Assembly: GCF_900497805.2 (NCBI RefSeq)
Contig: NW_020945064.1
Span: 3,001,807 to 3,065,806, forward strand
DNA from: Vombatus ursinus
Lineage: Eukaryota > Chordata > Mammalia > Diprotodontia > Vombatidae
DNA length: 64,000 nt
Direction: 5' to 3'
Position numbers and translations under genes: made by a program
The notes under the pieces: model-generated
The model's database searches: none
What the model saw: the letters and a program-made list of their open reading frames with translations, nothing else
Told to the model about the DNA's origin: nothing
Part shown: positions 11,461 through 22,699 of the stretch, piece after piece
Position numbering within the stretch: the stretch's first letter is position 1
Layout: each line of letters starts with the position of its first letter

Positions 11461-13968
11461 CTATTAAGTCAGGGGGAAGAGAGAAAAAAGGGAGGGATTA
11501 ATCTTAAGCAAAATAAGTTCTAACTGAAGAGGGTAGATTTTGAAGAGAAACTTAAAAGAAAAGAAATAAAGGAGAAGAACTTTTTATTGGGCCCTGGGTG
11601 AGAATACAGAAGAGGATCAGGGGAACAGAAACAGATTACATTAAACCTAGAGCACTAATGCTGAGCTCATTCCTCTCTCAACAATCTCTTCTTTATAAAG
11701 AGGGAATAGGAAATAAAGAGAAGGAAAAGTGTAACAGAAAAGGTATATACACAATTGACAATCATAATTGAATGTGAATGGGATGAACTCACTCATAAAA
11801 TGAAAGAGGATAGCAAAGTACATTAGAAGGCAAAATCCAGCAATATGTTGTTTCCAAAAAATATACTTAAAACTGAAAGATGCTCACAGTTAAAATAAGG
11901 AAGTGAACAAAATCCATTATGCTTCAGCTGAAGTAAAAAAAAAAAGGCAAAAGTAGAAATCATAATCTCAAAGCAACAGCAAAAATAGACTTAATTAAAA
12001 GAGATAAACAGGGAAACTACATTTTGCTGAAAGGCACAGTAGACAATGAAAGAATATCAACATCAAACATATATGCACCAAATGGTATAGCATGAAAGAA
12101 AATTAAATGAATTACAGGTAAAAATAAAAAGTAAAACTATAATAGTGGGGGACCTCAAATTACTTCCATCTCAGAGATAAATCAAAACAAAAAATAAGTG
12201 AAGGACCTAAATTGAACTTTAATAAAATTAGATAAATCTCTGTAGATTATTAGAATGTAATAGAAATGGAATGGAATATTTCTCAGCTACAGTACCATCA
12301 CAAAAACTGACTGTACTGGGACATAAAAATCTCACAAACAAATGCAGAAAAGTAGAGATATCCAACACATTACAACATACCACCAGGACACAACCATTTT
12401 GTGAATTACAATGCAATAAAAATTATATTCAATGAAGAGCCATTGATAAAATGATTAAAAATTAATTGAAGACTAAATAATAGAATATTAAAGAATGATT
12501 AGGTCAAAGAACAAATCATAGGAACAATCAATAATTTATTAAAGACAATAACAATGAAACAACATACCAAATTTTTGAGATACAGCCAAAGTAGTCCTTA
12601 GGGGAAAATTTATATCTCTAAACACTTTCATCAATAGAAGAGAGAAAGAGAGGATCAAGAAATTGGTCATGCAACTTTAAAAAAAAAACTGGTAAACCAA
12701 TAAATTAAAAACATCCAACTAAAAGTCAAAATAGAACTCCTAAAAAACCAAAGAATAGAGTAATGAAATTCAAAGAAAAAACCTTTTGAATTAATAAGTA
12801 AAACATTAGCTAATGATTTAAGTAGAAAACCAAATTACCATTATCAAAAATGAATAAGGTGAATTCATAGCCAATGAAGAGGACATTAAAAAGTTATTAG
12901 GAACTATTTCACCCAATTATATGTCAATAAAACTGACAATCTAAATGAAATGGATGAATAATTGCAAAAACAATAAAATAAAATGCCCAGATTAACAGAA
13001 CAAGACATAGAAATATAACACAGTCTTAGAAAAAAGAAATTGAACATGTCATAAATGAATTCCTAAAAGAAAAAAAAAGCAAAGATAGGATGGATTTACA
13101 AGCAAATCATATCAAATATTTAAAGAATAACTAATTCTAATATTATATTAACTATTTGAAAGTATAGGAAAAGAAAGGATCCTATTAATATCCTTCTACA
13201 ACACAAATTTGGTACTGACACCTACACCTGGGAGATTTAAAACAGAGAAAGAAAACTATAGACCAATATCTCTAATGAATATCAATGCAAAATTTTTCAA
13301 TACAATATTAGCAAAGAAACTACAGTGGCCTATCACCAACATTATACAGTATGATCAAATTAGATTTATATCATAAAAGCAAGCCTGGTTAAATATCATA
13401 AAAACTATAAATATAACAGACCAAATTAATAACAAGAACAAAAAAAATTCATGGTTACATCAATAGATGCAAAAAAAGCTTTTGATAAGCTACAACACCC
13501 ATTAGTGTTAAAAACTTAGAAAGCATAGGAATAAATGGATCTTTCTTTAATATGATAAGCAGCAGCTATCTAAAATGAAAAGCCAGTATTAACTGTAATG
13601 AGAATCAATCTATAAATATTTATTAAGCACCTAAGCACTGCACTGAACACTGGTGATACAATAAGAGGGAAGGTATAATACCTGCTCTCCAGAAGCTCAC
13701 AGTCTAATAGGTCCATTATCACCATTGCTATTAAATCTAGTGCTAGAAATGGTAGCTATAGTAATGAGAAGAAAATGAAATTGAGAGAATAAGCATAGGC
13801 AAAGAGGAAACAAAATGATCACTTTTTGTAAATGATATGATAGCATATTTAGAGAACTCTATAGCATCAAATAAAAAAACTAGTTGAAACAATTAACAAC
13901 TTCAGAAAAGTTGCAGAATGTAAAATAAATCCACATAAATCATCAGCATTTCTGTGTATTACCAAAAA
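11461..13968 (+). mobile_element. L1 ORF2 endonuclease-to-RT segment
   Basis: This is a second L1 copy, in the order endonuclease then RT. 'GNYILLKGTVDNERISTSNI' with 'YAPNG' matches the endonuclease core. '[17 protein letters not shown]' and 'GPLSPLLLNLVLEM' match RT blocks, and 'FRKVAECKINPHKSSAFL' follows. The first 250 bp (11,461-11,710) are not clearly L1. It carries an L2 3' fragment at 13,606-13,712 and is cut on the right by the RTE-like LINE. Many stops and shifts make it a fossil. Confidence 0.75.
13606..13712 (-). repeat. L2 3' end fragment inside L1
   Basis: The reversed L2 3' terminus ('ATTTATTAAGCACCTAAGCA', 'AGAAGCTCACAGTCTAATAG') interrupts the L1 RT region exactly before 'GGTCCATTATCACC'. 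Confidence 0.6.
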
Positions 13969-13970
13969 AA

Positions 13971-15008
13971 TCCAGTCAAGTCCAATTCTTCATGATCCCA
14001 TGGACCACAGCATGCCAGGCCCTTCTATCCTCCGCTATCTCTCAAAGTCTGTCCAAATTCATGTTTGCTGTTTCCATGACACTATTCATCCATCTCATTC
14101 TCTACTGTCCCCTTTTCCTTTTGCCTTCAATCTTTCCCAGCATCAGGGTCTTTTCAAATGAGTCCTGTTTTCTCATTATATGGCCAAAGTATTTAAGCTT
14201 CCACTCCAGTATTTGACCTTCCAGTGAATAGCCTGGATTAATTTCTTTAAGTATTGACTGTTGATCTCCTTACTGTCCAAAGGTCTCTCAAAAGTTTTCT
14301 CCAATTCAATTTGGAAGCAGCACTTCTACAACACTCAGTTTCCCTTACAGTCCAATTCTCACAGCCACACAATGCTACCGAAAAAACCATAACTTTGATT
14401 GAATGAACTTCTGTCAACAAGATGATGCCTCTGCTTTTTAATACACTGTCCAGATTTGCCATACCTTTCCTTCCAAGAAGCAAGCATCCTTTAATTTCAT
14501 GGCTACAGTCACTGTCTGCAGTGACCTTGAAGCCCAAGAATATAAAATCTGACATTGCTTCCATTTCTTTTCCCCCTGTTTGCCAGGAAGTGATGGGACC
14601 AGTTGCCAAGATCTTAGTTGTTGGCAATTTTTTTCATGTTAAGCTTCAAGCTAGCTTTTACACTTTCTTCTTTCACCCTCATCAAGAGGCTTCTTAATTC
14701 TTCGTCACTTTGTGCCATCAGAGGGGTATTGTCTGCATATCTGAGATTGTTGATATTTCTTCCCAGCAACCTCGATTCCAGCTTTTGATTCATCCATCCT
14801 GGCCTTTCACCTGACATACCCTATGTTAAACAAATAAGGTGAAAATATACATCCTTGTCATACTCCTTTTCCAATCTTAAACCTGTCAGTTTCATGTTTG
14901 GTTCTAACTGTTGCTTCTTGGCCTACAAACAGGTTCCTCAGGAGACAAGTAAGATTATCTGGTACTTCCAACTCTTTGAGGACTTGCTACATTTTGCTAT
15001 ATCACCTA
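13971..15008 (-). mobile_element. RTE/BovB-like LINE, 3' part, antisense
   Basis: On the minus strand, one frame (14,614-14,817) reads 'INNLRYADNTPLMAQSDEEL' then 'SLLMRVKEE'. Another (14,247-14,627) reads 'SDFIFLGFKVTADSDCSHEI' and 'CGCENWTV'. These are the RTE/BovB RT motif C region and the block after it. The catalytic YADD has become YADN. About 1 kb of the 3' part is kept, in at least three frames. It lies inside L1 sequence, so it inserted later than that L1. Confidence 0.88.
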
Positions 15009-15440
15009 TAAAGTGAAGACTAAAAATTTTAAAGGCAATAGCAAGTAGTCATTGAATACAGCTATGGAAAAAGTATCTTTATAAAAATAATGATCTGAAC
15101 ACGTAAGAGTTTATTTTTTGTTTTTGTTGATTTTTTTAATGTACATATTTATTTTGTATCATATAGTTAATTCAATATCCAGCATCTTTTTCAAAAGATG
15201 AAGAAGTCTGTCAAATCCAAAAACGAAAGTAAAGCAACGGCTACTTGAAATCAAAGCTCCTCTCTATGGACCACTAGGTCCCCCACTTATTCTTGTAACT
15301 ATGAACACAATCCATCTTTGAAATCAATTTCACAATTTTTTTCAGAATTGAAAGAGATTTTAGCAATGATGCTCTTCAACATCCCACTCCATGTAAGGAA
15401 TCTGATACATGGCCCTGCAATTATCACCCAGCCTCTAGTA
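15009..15440. other. unassigned DNA
   Basis: AT-rich sequence with no recognisable gene or repeat. It may include the far flank of the L1 disrupted by the RTE-like insertion, but I could not match it. Confidence 0.4.
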
Positions 15441-15444
15441 TAAC

Positions 15445-15675
15445 TAAATAGTAGAGTGGTTACAGTGCTGGACCTGGAGTCAGGAAGACCTAAGTACAAA
15501 TCCTGCCCCAGACACTTGGCAGCTGTGTGACCCTGGACAAATCACTTAACCTCTCAATCACAATTTTGGTATTTGTATAATTATAATAATGGCACCTTCC
15601 TCACAGAGTTATTATAAGAATCAAATGAGATAAAATATGTAAAGTGCTATATAAATATTAGCTATTACTACTGTT
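15445..15675 (+). repeat. MIR/THER1-type CORE-SINE
   Basis: The blocks 'GTGCTGGACCTGGAGTCAGG', 'GCAGCTGTGTGACCCTGGAC', 'CTTCCTCACAGAGTTATTAT' and 'AAAGTGCTATATAAATATTA' are in MIR order up to the 3' end. Confidence 0.75.
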
Positions 15676-16950
15676 TAAAAAACAGAATATCCAAACTCAC
15701 TCAACCTGGAATTAAAGAAAATAGCTATATCTATAGTCAGTTTGTTCCCACAAAAAGCTTTACATTCTTTTAGGAAAGATAAGTTGAGATGAGGAACATG
15801 ATTTATAGTAAAAGTTAATCTGGAAGCTGGAAATGAGAAGAAAGAGATGATTGAGGAAAGGTATACATGGATTCATCTTTCACTTGTCCCTCTTCTTTAT
15901 TCCCCACATTGAGTAAATGAAAAATCCCATCAAGTTTCTTCCTTTTGTAGTAGAAAAAGACCCACTTGTGTCAAGGGCTGTCATTATGTGGCTCAAAAAG
16001 AGGCAGAATAGATATCTCTAGCCTTATCTCCCCCCACCCTTCTCCAAAAGAGATTTTTATTCCTGACAGGAGGGGAAGCAGGAAGGTGGGGCTATAGGCC
16101 ACTCTGCTCTTCTCAGAGAGAGGGCTAACAGGCTGGATGTATTACTATCTGCCCTTTAAATATTGTTCATCTAAGGGATATGATTGGGTTCAAGCTAATT
16201 TCTGATTACTCATTTTGGGGGGGAAGGACTGCAAGTTCTAAATCTAAGACTTGTCTACTTTCCTGCCAAATAATACAAGTTTCACGATTAACATCCATAA
16301 TGCATAGCAAAGAAATCCATCTACCTAAATCATAGCAAAACAGAAATGAGAAGATGTATACATAGGAGAATATAGACAAGACAATACAGAATGATAAAAT
16401 TCTCCCATTGGGAGTAAGATAACTCAGCTCAACTAGGAGAGAGGGTCCTCAACCAAAGGGAAATGTCCCACAGTCCATTGCATGGCAAGTTGGAGATAGA
16501 GACATGATGGAGACTTGCCAGTTCCACTCATGCCTTCCCAGAATCTTTTCCTTCAACAACCTCATGTGGGATTGGCCTCTTCCATCTTGTCTCTCAAAGT
16601 TGGAAGTCAGATGCCCCGCAGCAACCCAATGGAAGAGTGCCAAAGAAGACTCAGATTGATGAGTGCCTGAAGGGGACTGGCCCTGAAGAGTCCCAAAGGG
16701 GAACTGACAGAGAATTGAAGCTCTCTCACCTCTCACCAACTAGCTTCTCACACAGGGCAGGGCATTCATCTCCATCAATAAGGGGAGAGTCCCACACTAA
16801 TGGGCTTTGGGACAGGGGTTACACTTTAAAATGTCTCTTAAATCTGTCTTTTCTCCTTTTTCATATCATCATATAGCATAAGCTTTCAGTCCCTTCACAT
16901 AGACCACTCTAAGATCCTTCTCTCTTCACTCATCTCTCTAATTCCAGGGT
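15676..16950. other. unassigned DNA
   Basis: No repeat family or gene is recognised. Two overlapping opposite-strand frames near 16,449-16,876 reach 79 and 96 codons but show no known motif, and I take them as chance. Confidence 0.45.
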
Positions 16951-16954
16951 CTAC

Positions 16955-17155
16955 CACCTCCTCTCCAACCCTTCCAATACATCTTGCGTATTATTAATTA
17001 TATCAACCTTTCTAAAATGTTTTGAAAAAATTTTGATGTTACTCACCTACTTAAAGATCTATAATGGTTCCCTATTGGACAAGTCCAACAACCCTGCCTG
17101 ACCACAGTATACTCTATCAACCCTACCTAGTTCATTTGCTCTCCTATAGATGGCT
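16955..17155 (+). repeat. probable L2 LINE fragment
   Basis: The text 'TTACTCACCTACTTAAAGAT' followed by 'AATGGTTCCCTATTGG' resembles the sense L2 ORF2 C-terminal region ('lead to sentence LLKSLQWLPI' in other copies). It is short and diverged. Confidence 0.4.
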
Positions 17156-17254
17156 ATCCTAAGCTGTTTTTGATTTTTCAATTTGGATTTCTTTGGCACC
17201 CTTCACTTCAGTCTGATACAGAGATTGGACACATTTCCTGCCTTTCTGGAGTAA

Positions 17255-17580
17255 GACAGGTGGTCCAGTGGAATGGCTAGAGCACTGGGACTGAAGTCAA
17301 GAATACTGGAGTTCAGGGGCAGCTAGGTGGTGCAGTGGATAGAGCACCGGCCCTGAAGTCAGGAGGACCTGAGTTCAAATCCGACCTCAGACCAAGCACT
17401 TGACACACTTACTAGCTGTGTGACCCTGGGCAAGTCACTTAACCCCAATTGCCTAAAAAAAAAAAAAAAAAAGAATACTGGAGTTCAAATCCAGACTCAG
17501 TTGTGTGACCCTGGACAAGTCACTTGACATCTTTTTGCTGCAATGCCCTCAACTAAAATGAGAAATATGACTAATCACCC
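17255..17580 (+). repeat. older MIR/tRNA-type SINE split by a younger SINE
   Basis: The left half has 'GTGGAATGGCTAGAGCACTG'. The right half has 'AATCCAGACTCAGTTGTGTG' and 'GACAAGTCACTTGACATC'. They are two parts of one SINE separated by the insertion at 17,316-17,472. Confidence 0.7.
17316..17472 (+). repeat. young WSINE1/SINE1-type SINE with perfect TSD
   Basis: A full-length copy runs from GGGGCAGCTAGGTGGTGCAG to a poly-A tail. GAATACTGGAGTTCA occurs immediately before (17,301-17,315) and after the tail (17,473-17,487). This perfect 15-bp target-site duplication shows target-primed insertion, and little divergence has accumulated since. Confidence 0.92.
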
Positions 17581-18090
17581 TCTAACACACGGTGAAACAC
17601 TACTCAAGCTTTCCTCTAATCTAAGAAAAGAAGAGAATCCAAACTCTTACCAAAGGCAGCATAAGAAAGCCTGACCTGAAAAGCAAACCAAAATCAATCT
17701 GACTTCTTGCCCTTTTCGGGACACTCGCAGGAAAATACACAACCCAAGACATTTGGTTGTTCCTACTTGTCTTCCAAGATAAAACTTCACTCAACTCCTA
17801 ACAAGTGAACCCCCACCCCACACACAGTAGAGAATCCCATCCAAATTCCAATTCCCTTGGAGAATCTAAAGTTTCCACAATGCTAGCTTGCTGGAAAACC
17901 AAAAGTTTGGGACTTCCTAAATAGAATTCTCACCAAATGGGTGAGAAAATATGACTCCCATCTACAAACCAAATTCAAGGATTAAATGGAAAAACAGAAA
18001 CTAGAAAATAATGGGCGCAGAGACATGGGGGCCACAAGAAAAATACCAAGCAGCACTTATACTTACCAGCTTGAATGGGACCAACCTTGA
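17581..18090. other. unassigned DNA
   Basis: No gene or nameable repeat is seen in this stretch. Confidence 0.45.
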
Positions 18091-18094
18091 GTTG

Positions 18095-18205
18095 CATCAG
18101 CATTGATGCAACTACCTCTGAGGCTTGTTGTGAAGATCAAATGATATAATATTTGCAAAGTACTTAGCATGGTGCCAAGCATATAGTAGGCACTTCCTTC
18201 CTATA
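18095..18205 (+). repeat. MIR-type SINE 3' fragment
   Basis: The text 'CTTGTTGTGAAGATCAAATG' and 'GCATATAGTAGGCACTT' is the MIR 3' region in sense. Confidence 0.6.
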
Positions 18206-18319
18206 AACACTGCTTGGTTTCCAAGGTTTTATAATTAGGCCCCCTATACTACCTAACAATATTATTTACCACTATTTTGCCAAAGTTCAACCTCTGTTCT
18301 AGTCACTATTGAATTTTTT

Positions 18320-18650
18320 TATTTCGAAAAATATTTGTTAAATATTTATGTGCAGGGCAGTTAGAGACAAAAAATGGAAAAAAAAATAGACTGTCCTCAA
18401 GGAGTTAACAATCTAACCAGAGGATAGCACATGCATAAAAACATCTATAATATGTTAGAATTTAATAAATGCATGGGAGAGGTCAGTCAGAGAAGTATTA
18501 GAGATTCAGTGAGAAAAGAATCACTTCTAGTTGGCAGAAGCAAGAAAGACTCTAAGGAGAAGGAGACAACTGGGGGTCCTGATTAGGGGAAAGCCATAAT
18601 ACATAGTAAGAAGTGAAAAGTCATTAACTCAAACTCTGTGAAAGGTAGAA
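18320..18650 (-). repeat. L2 LINE 3' region, antisense
   Basis: The phrases 'CTGTCCTCAAGGAGTTAACA' and 'CAATCTAACCAG' and the following purine-rich text match the order of other antisense L2 copies in this window. Confidence 0.55.
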
Positions 18651-19435
18651 GCCTGGACATGACAACTTGTTAAAAATCATAACTTAGATAGTGTGACCGA
18701 TGAAAGCCATAACATGAACACAGTGGCCAGTTCATGTCCAGTACATGACCAGTACACAATCGTGTGTTTGGGCATTTACCCATCAACACTGGCTTAATGC
18801 CCAAGTTTGGAAATGAGCTCTTTACTAAACAGAAACCCAAAATATCCACCAATCCTCAATCAAGCACCCTATGGCTCCTCCTCCCTATGTCTGATTTCTA
18901 TAATTACCATGGGAATCTTGGGGGGTCTTTTGCAGGGATCCATTGAATTGTCTGGTGGCTGCCCCAGATTGCTCCTGTTTTGTAAATATTCATAATGATT
19001 GAATAAGCTCCTATAATCAATCTGGAGCCCCGTGGCCTCTTCCTTTGGTACCAAGATCCTCCCTACAGTTATAGGGGAGGTACAGAGTTCCCCAGCCAGG
19101 GGAATTCTGGACCTTACAAGGTCTGAGGTGGCTTTTGAAGGAAAAGAAGTATTTAAGTAGGTAGAGATTATTTGCGTCTCAAATGCCTCAAACAACAGAA
19201 ATGCAGGAGTGAATAAATACAGCAGCAAAGGATAGCAACTTCAACAGTGTGACAGCAGAGAGATGAATGAGAAACTTCTTTCTAAAGAAGTTCTTTCTAA
19301 AGAAACTTCTCCTAAAAAAAAAGAGATAGGGGTGAAGGCAGAAGTCCTGTGGAGGTAACAGTGAAGAAATGGGCTTGGGGCATTGTGAACAGAACCTGGC
19401 TACACTCTTCCCATAGGCGAATCTGTCTTGTTTTG
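18651..19435. other. unassigned DNA
   Basis: I cannot name a family. 18,690-19,120 is less AT-rich than its surroundings and is mentioned under rejected items. No coding gene is supported. Confidence 0.4.
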
Positions 19436-19439
19436 TTTT

Positions 19440-20155
19440 GTTTTTTCACAATACATATTTATTTATGCTAATACAGACTAGTGGACTTACTTAGGTACAC
19501 TGTTGGTAGAACTGTGAATTGGTCTAACCATTCTGGAAAAGATTTGAGACTTATTAAACTGTTCATATTTTTTGACCCACAGATCCCACTGCTTGGCCCA
19601 TACCCCAAGTAAGAGAGAAAGAAAAAGTCTCATATATCCAAATATTCCTAGCAGTACTTTTTGCACCAGCAAAGAACTGAAAGGAAAGTGGGTGCCCTTC
19701 AATTTGGGAATGATTAACCAAACCATGATATATAATTGCAATGGAATATTATTACTTCATAAGAAACTATGAAGAATTTAGATAAACATGGAAAGATTTG
19801 TATGAACTGATGTTGAGTGAAATAAACAGGACCAGGGAAATAATATGACACTGTAACTATAATCATGTAAATTCAAAAAAATAAAAGGAAGTTGAATTCT
19901 AAGCAACTGTGATGAAAAAATCTTGGTTCCAGAGAACTAATAATGAAACATGTTTTCTCTCAGCAGACAAGTTGGAGACTATGAGGACAGAAAATTTCAT
20001 TTGCTATTAGATGTGATCAATCTATTACTATTGTTGCTTAACTTTTTTTCTTTTACAAGGGAGGGTTCAGTGCTGGGGTAGAGGGAGGTTCTACCTAGAA
20101 ATGCTGTGTTGCAAAAACAAAAAGGCATCAATAAAATTTATCTGTTAAAGGTTTA
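19440..20155 (+). mobile_element. old L1-type 3' end
   Basis: It follows the L1 ORF2 end and 3' UTR in sense: 'TGGTCTAACCATTCTGG', 'CCCATACCCCAAGTAAGAGA', 'ATGGAATATTATTACTTCAT', 'TATGAACTGATGTTGAGTGA'. The final part 'CTTTTACAAGGGAGGGTTC' ends in an AATAAA-containing tail near 20,140. It differs clearly from the younger L1 at 9,535, so it represents an older subfamily. Confidence 0.75.
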
Positions 20156-20194
20156 AGCTTGGGACCTAGAAAAGGACACTTGGGCCCAGCAAAG

Positions 20195-20395
20195 GCAGTA
20201 GTAGAGTGGGGAAAGCATTGGATTTGGAATCAGAAGACCAAAGTTTGAATTTTAGCTCTACAGTTTATTAGCTGTGTGATCTTGGGCAAGTCACGACCTC
20301 TCTCAGCCTTATTCTCCCTCTCTGTAAAAGGGGAGGGACATTGAACTAGATGATCTCTGGGTCTCTTTCAGTTCTAAATCCTATAATACTCTACA
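20195..20395 (+). repeat. MON1/THER-type SINE
   Basis: The blocks 'GAAAGCATTGGATTTGGAAT', 'TTATTAGCTGTGTGATCTTG', 'GAACTAGATGATCTCTGGGT' and 'TTCAGTTCTAAATCC' make a complete SINE of the marsupial MON1/THER kind. Confidence 0.75.
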
Positions 20396-20538
20396 CAATG
20401 ACCAACCACAATTCCAAAGGACTTATGATGAAACATGCTATCCACCTTGAGAAAGAACTGATGGACTTAGTGTAGGTTGAAGCATATTTTCTTCATACAT
20501 ACCCTTTTTTTTGGACATGGCAGAAATTTCTTTTGCTT

Positions 20539-20539
20539 G

Positions 20540-20572
<33 letters not shown>

Positions 20573-20632
20573 ACATATATATACACACACACACACATAC
20601 ATTTACATTTACATATATACATATATATGTAA
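20539..20632. repeat. (TG)n/(AC)n/(AT)n compound microsatellite
   Basis: About 14 TG units are followed by ACACATATAT, a CA run and alternating AT, all within the L1 3' UTR. Such purine-pyrimidine alternation is highly mutable. Confidence 0.9.
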
Positions 20633-20705
20633 TGGGTTTTTCTTGCCTTCTCAATGGGTGGAACAGGAGGAAGTAGGAAACAGAGAATTAAGAATTGAAA
20701 ATAAA

Positions 20706-20863
20706 GGGGCAGCTAGGTGGTGCAATGGATACAGCACCGTCCCTGAAGTCAGGAGGACTTGAGTTCAAAGCTCGCCTCAGACTGAACACTTGACACTTAC
20801 TCGCTGTGTGAACCTGGGCAAGTTACTTAACCCCAATTGCCTAAGAAAAACAAACAAAAAAAA
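20706..20863 (+). repeat. WSINE1/SINE1-type SINE with TSD
   Basis: A full-length copy is flanked by AGAATTGAAAATAAA (20,691-20,705) and AGAATTGAAGATAAA (20,864-20,878), a target-site duplication with one mismatch. It interrupts the L1 3' UTR. Confidence 0.9.
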
Positions 20864-20915
20864 AGAATTGAAGATAAAATTGAATATTATGCTTTAAAAA
20901 ATAAATAGTATGATA

Positions 20916-21135
20916 TTGGTGTCTAACACTACAAGGCACCAAGTCAATTGTTGAAAGCAGCTTGCAGTGAATGAATCACCTCCATCATACACTGCCTACC
21001 TGCTTTTTTCCCCTAGACTAGAAGGCCATTAAGTAATAAAAGAATTCCAAAAATTTATTTTAAAGACAGTAAGAAAAACAAATGATTATTTTTTTCATCT
21101 CTGTTTACCAAGAGACTCAAAAGAATATATACAAG
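20916..21135. other. unassigned DNA
   Basis: No feature recognised. It may include decayed 3' UTR of the adjacent SLU7 copy, since it lies on the 3' side of that minus-strand pseudogene. Confidence 0.35.
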
Positions 21136-21139
21136 TAGG

Positions 21140-22690
21140 TTGTCCTCAATTTCCTTCCAAGTCATGTCGTTGTTGTCCAACGAAAGAGGCCATGGGATCA
21201 TCTGGCCTCTAGCATTTCATCCTGGATGCCTCCATTTCCTCTTCTTTAGGCTTTCAGGCTTCATACATGCTATTGTAGGGCCTTTCCTCTCATCCAGCTT
21301 CATGATTACCTCAGTTTTTCATGTTTCTTCTTTTATTTACCGTCACTGTCTGAACTACTCTTCTCGTGTTTCTTCTTTTTCTCCTCTTTCTGTTTCACTT
21401 GGTGAAACTCCATCAGACTTTTTGGTCTGCTCATTTGCTCTTCTCCCACAGCATCATCAGAAATATTTATCTGCATTAGCAATTTCCTTCCCAGCTTCTC
21501 CAGTATAGTCAGAAATTTTGACAAAGGAATAATAGCACTTGTACCCATCAACTTTCTTTCCAATAGGAAGCCCAGATATGTGTGTGATTGCTGATCTTGA
21601 CATACTATTGGATATTGAATAGCTATTGGATAGCCTGCTCTTGCCCTTTAATGATTGCTCCATGTCTTGAATATTCCTATCTTCTGTCTGAGCTAACAGT
21701 AACAGAAGGAAGTGGATCCAAGTGTTCTTGACCTCCATACTTCTCTAGGATGCTTTGAAATCTTTTTTGACTTTCAATGATTTGTACAGCATCTCAAGTT
21801 TGTTGGATCTGCTTGGAGATGTACTTCAGACCCTTTGTCGTAAGCCTCCCAACCAAACAACTATGTTTATGCCATTGAAATTATATCTCCATTGCAGAGA
21901 AACAAATTGTCTCCTGCATGACTTCATCAGGATTATTTCCTACATTAACATAGCTCTTGTCTTTGCATGGTAGTAGGAAGAATCACTATCTAAATTTCAC
22001 AAGTATTTAGCAATGTCTTCTTGAATGCTGAGATTCTGGACTTTTGTCTTTTGGAGTCAAAATTCTATCCAGGCATATCAATGTCATCTAAATACTTATC
22101 TTTATCCTCATCTTCACTGGCTGGTCTATTTCCATCTGAGAATTTGGTTCTTTTTCTCCCCACTGAGATTTTGGGGAATTCTCTTGTTCCATTAACTTTC
22201 CTGAGGCTAATTCCTCTTTTAGCTTCTGAGCTTTCAGTGTACATTCAGCCAGATCAACTTTGGCATATTCTTCTATAATCTTCCTATGTGCTTCTAAGTT
22301 GTAGCCATTCCACCAATCCCTTTTCCCATTATAGTCAAACATAAATGAGGTTGGATATGTTCATCTGGTGCTATATTCATTCCCAGGAATTCAGTACCAA
22401 CATGCCTAGGTCTCTCAAAGCAGTCTTTTTTGGGGAGGGATGAATCAGAGCCCAAATTTTTACCTGCTCTTTTGTGATATTTCATAGTCATAACATTCTC
22501 TGTCACACCCCTCTCATGCCACTATCTAGATAGGCTATACTCTTTTTGTTTCTCAGATTGGGGTCTTTTTGATGGATACACATACCATGGCACAGAGGAG
22601 ATGTACTAAGGAATATGAAGATTGATAGCTTTTCCTTCTTCATCTACTTCAGCTGAAGCATTCCCCCACTCTCTAGACTGTTCTACCTGA
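21140..22690 (-). pseudogene. SLU7: processed pseudogene of pre-mRNA splicing factor SLU7
   Basis: Minus-strand frames follow SLU7 from about residue 45 to the C-terminus with no introns. Examples are 'NASAEVDEEGKAINLHIP', 'KKDCFERPRHVGTEFLGMNI', 'APDEHIQPH', '[19 protein letters not shown]', '[20 protein letters not shown]', 'DIISMA', 'WEAYDKGSEVHLQADPTNL', and 'KSSSDSDGK' near the lysine-rich tail, then 'RPDDPMASF' at the end. SLU7 acts in 3' splice-site selection in the nucleus. The CCHC zinc-knuckle region is damaged: only the last cysteine block (KKDCFERP) survives. There are several in-frame stops and frame changes, and the N-terminal 40-odd residues are missing. No intron remains, so it arose by retrotransposition of an mRNA, presumably by L1. 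It is non-functional as a protein gene. Confidence 0.93.
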
Positions 22691-22699
22691 GAGGAAAAA

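Larger units (their letters stand above)
20398..20915 (+). mobile_element. L1 3' UTR, interrupted by a microsatellite and a SINE
   Basis: 'CCAAAGGACTTATGATGAAA' and 'GAGAAAGAACTGATGGACTT' are L1 3' UTR text. 'CTTGCCTTCTCAATGGGTGG' and the terminal 'GAATATTATGCTTTAAAAAA' follow on the other side of the inserts. It is 5'-truncated. Confidence 0.7.

Noticed and set aside
14247-14627. A host gene on the minus strand (126-codon frame)
   Set aside because: The protein is the RTE/BovB LINE block after the RT core.
18690-19120. A less AT-rich stretch that could be a solitary LTR
   Set aside because: I saw no paired terminal repeats, no primer-binding site or polypurine tract, and no family I recognise. 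Naming it as an LTR would be a guess.
20539-20632. CRISPR-like or satellite array
   Set aside because: It is a simple TG/CA/AT microsatellite. No spaced direct repeats exist anywhere in the window.
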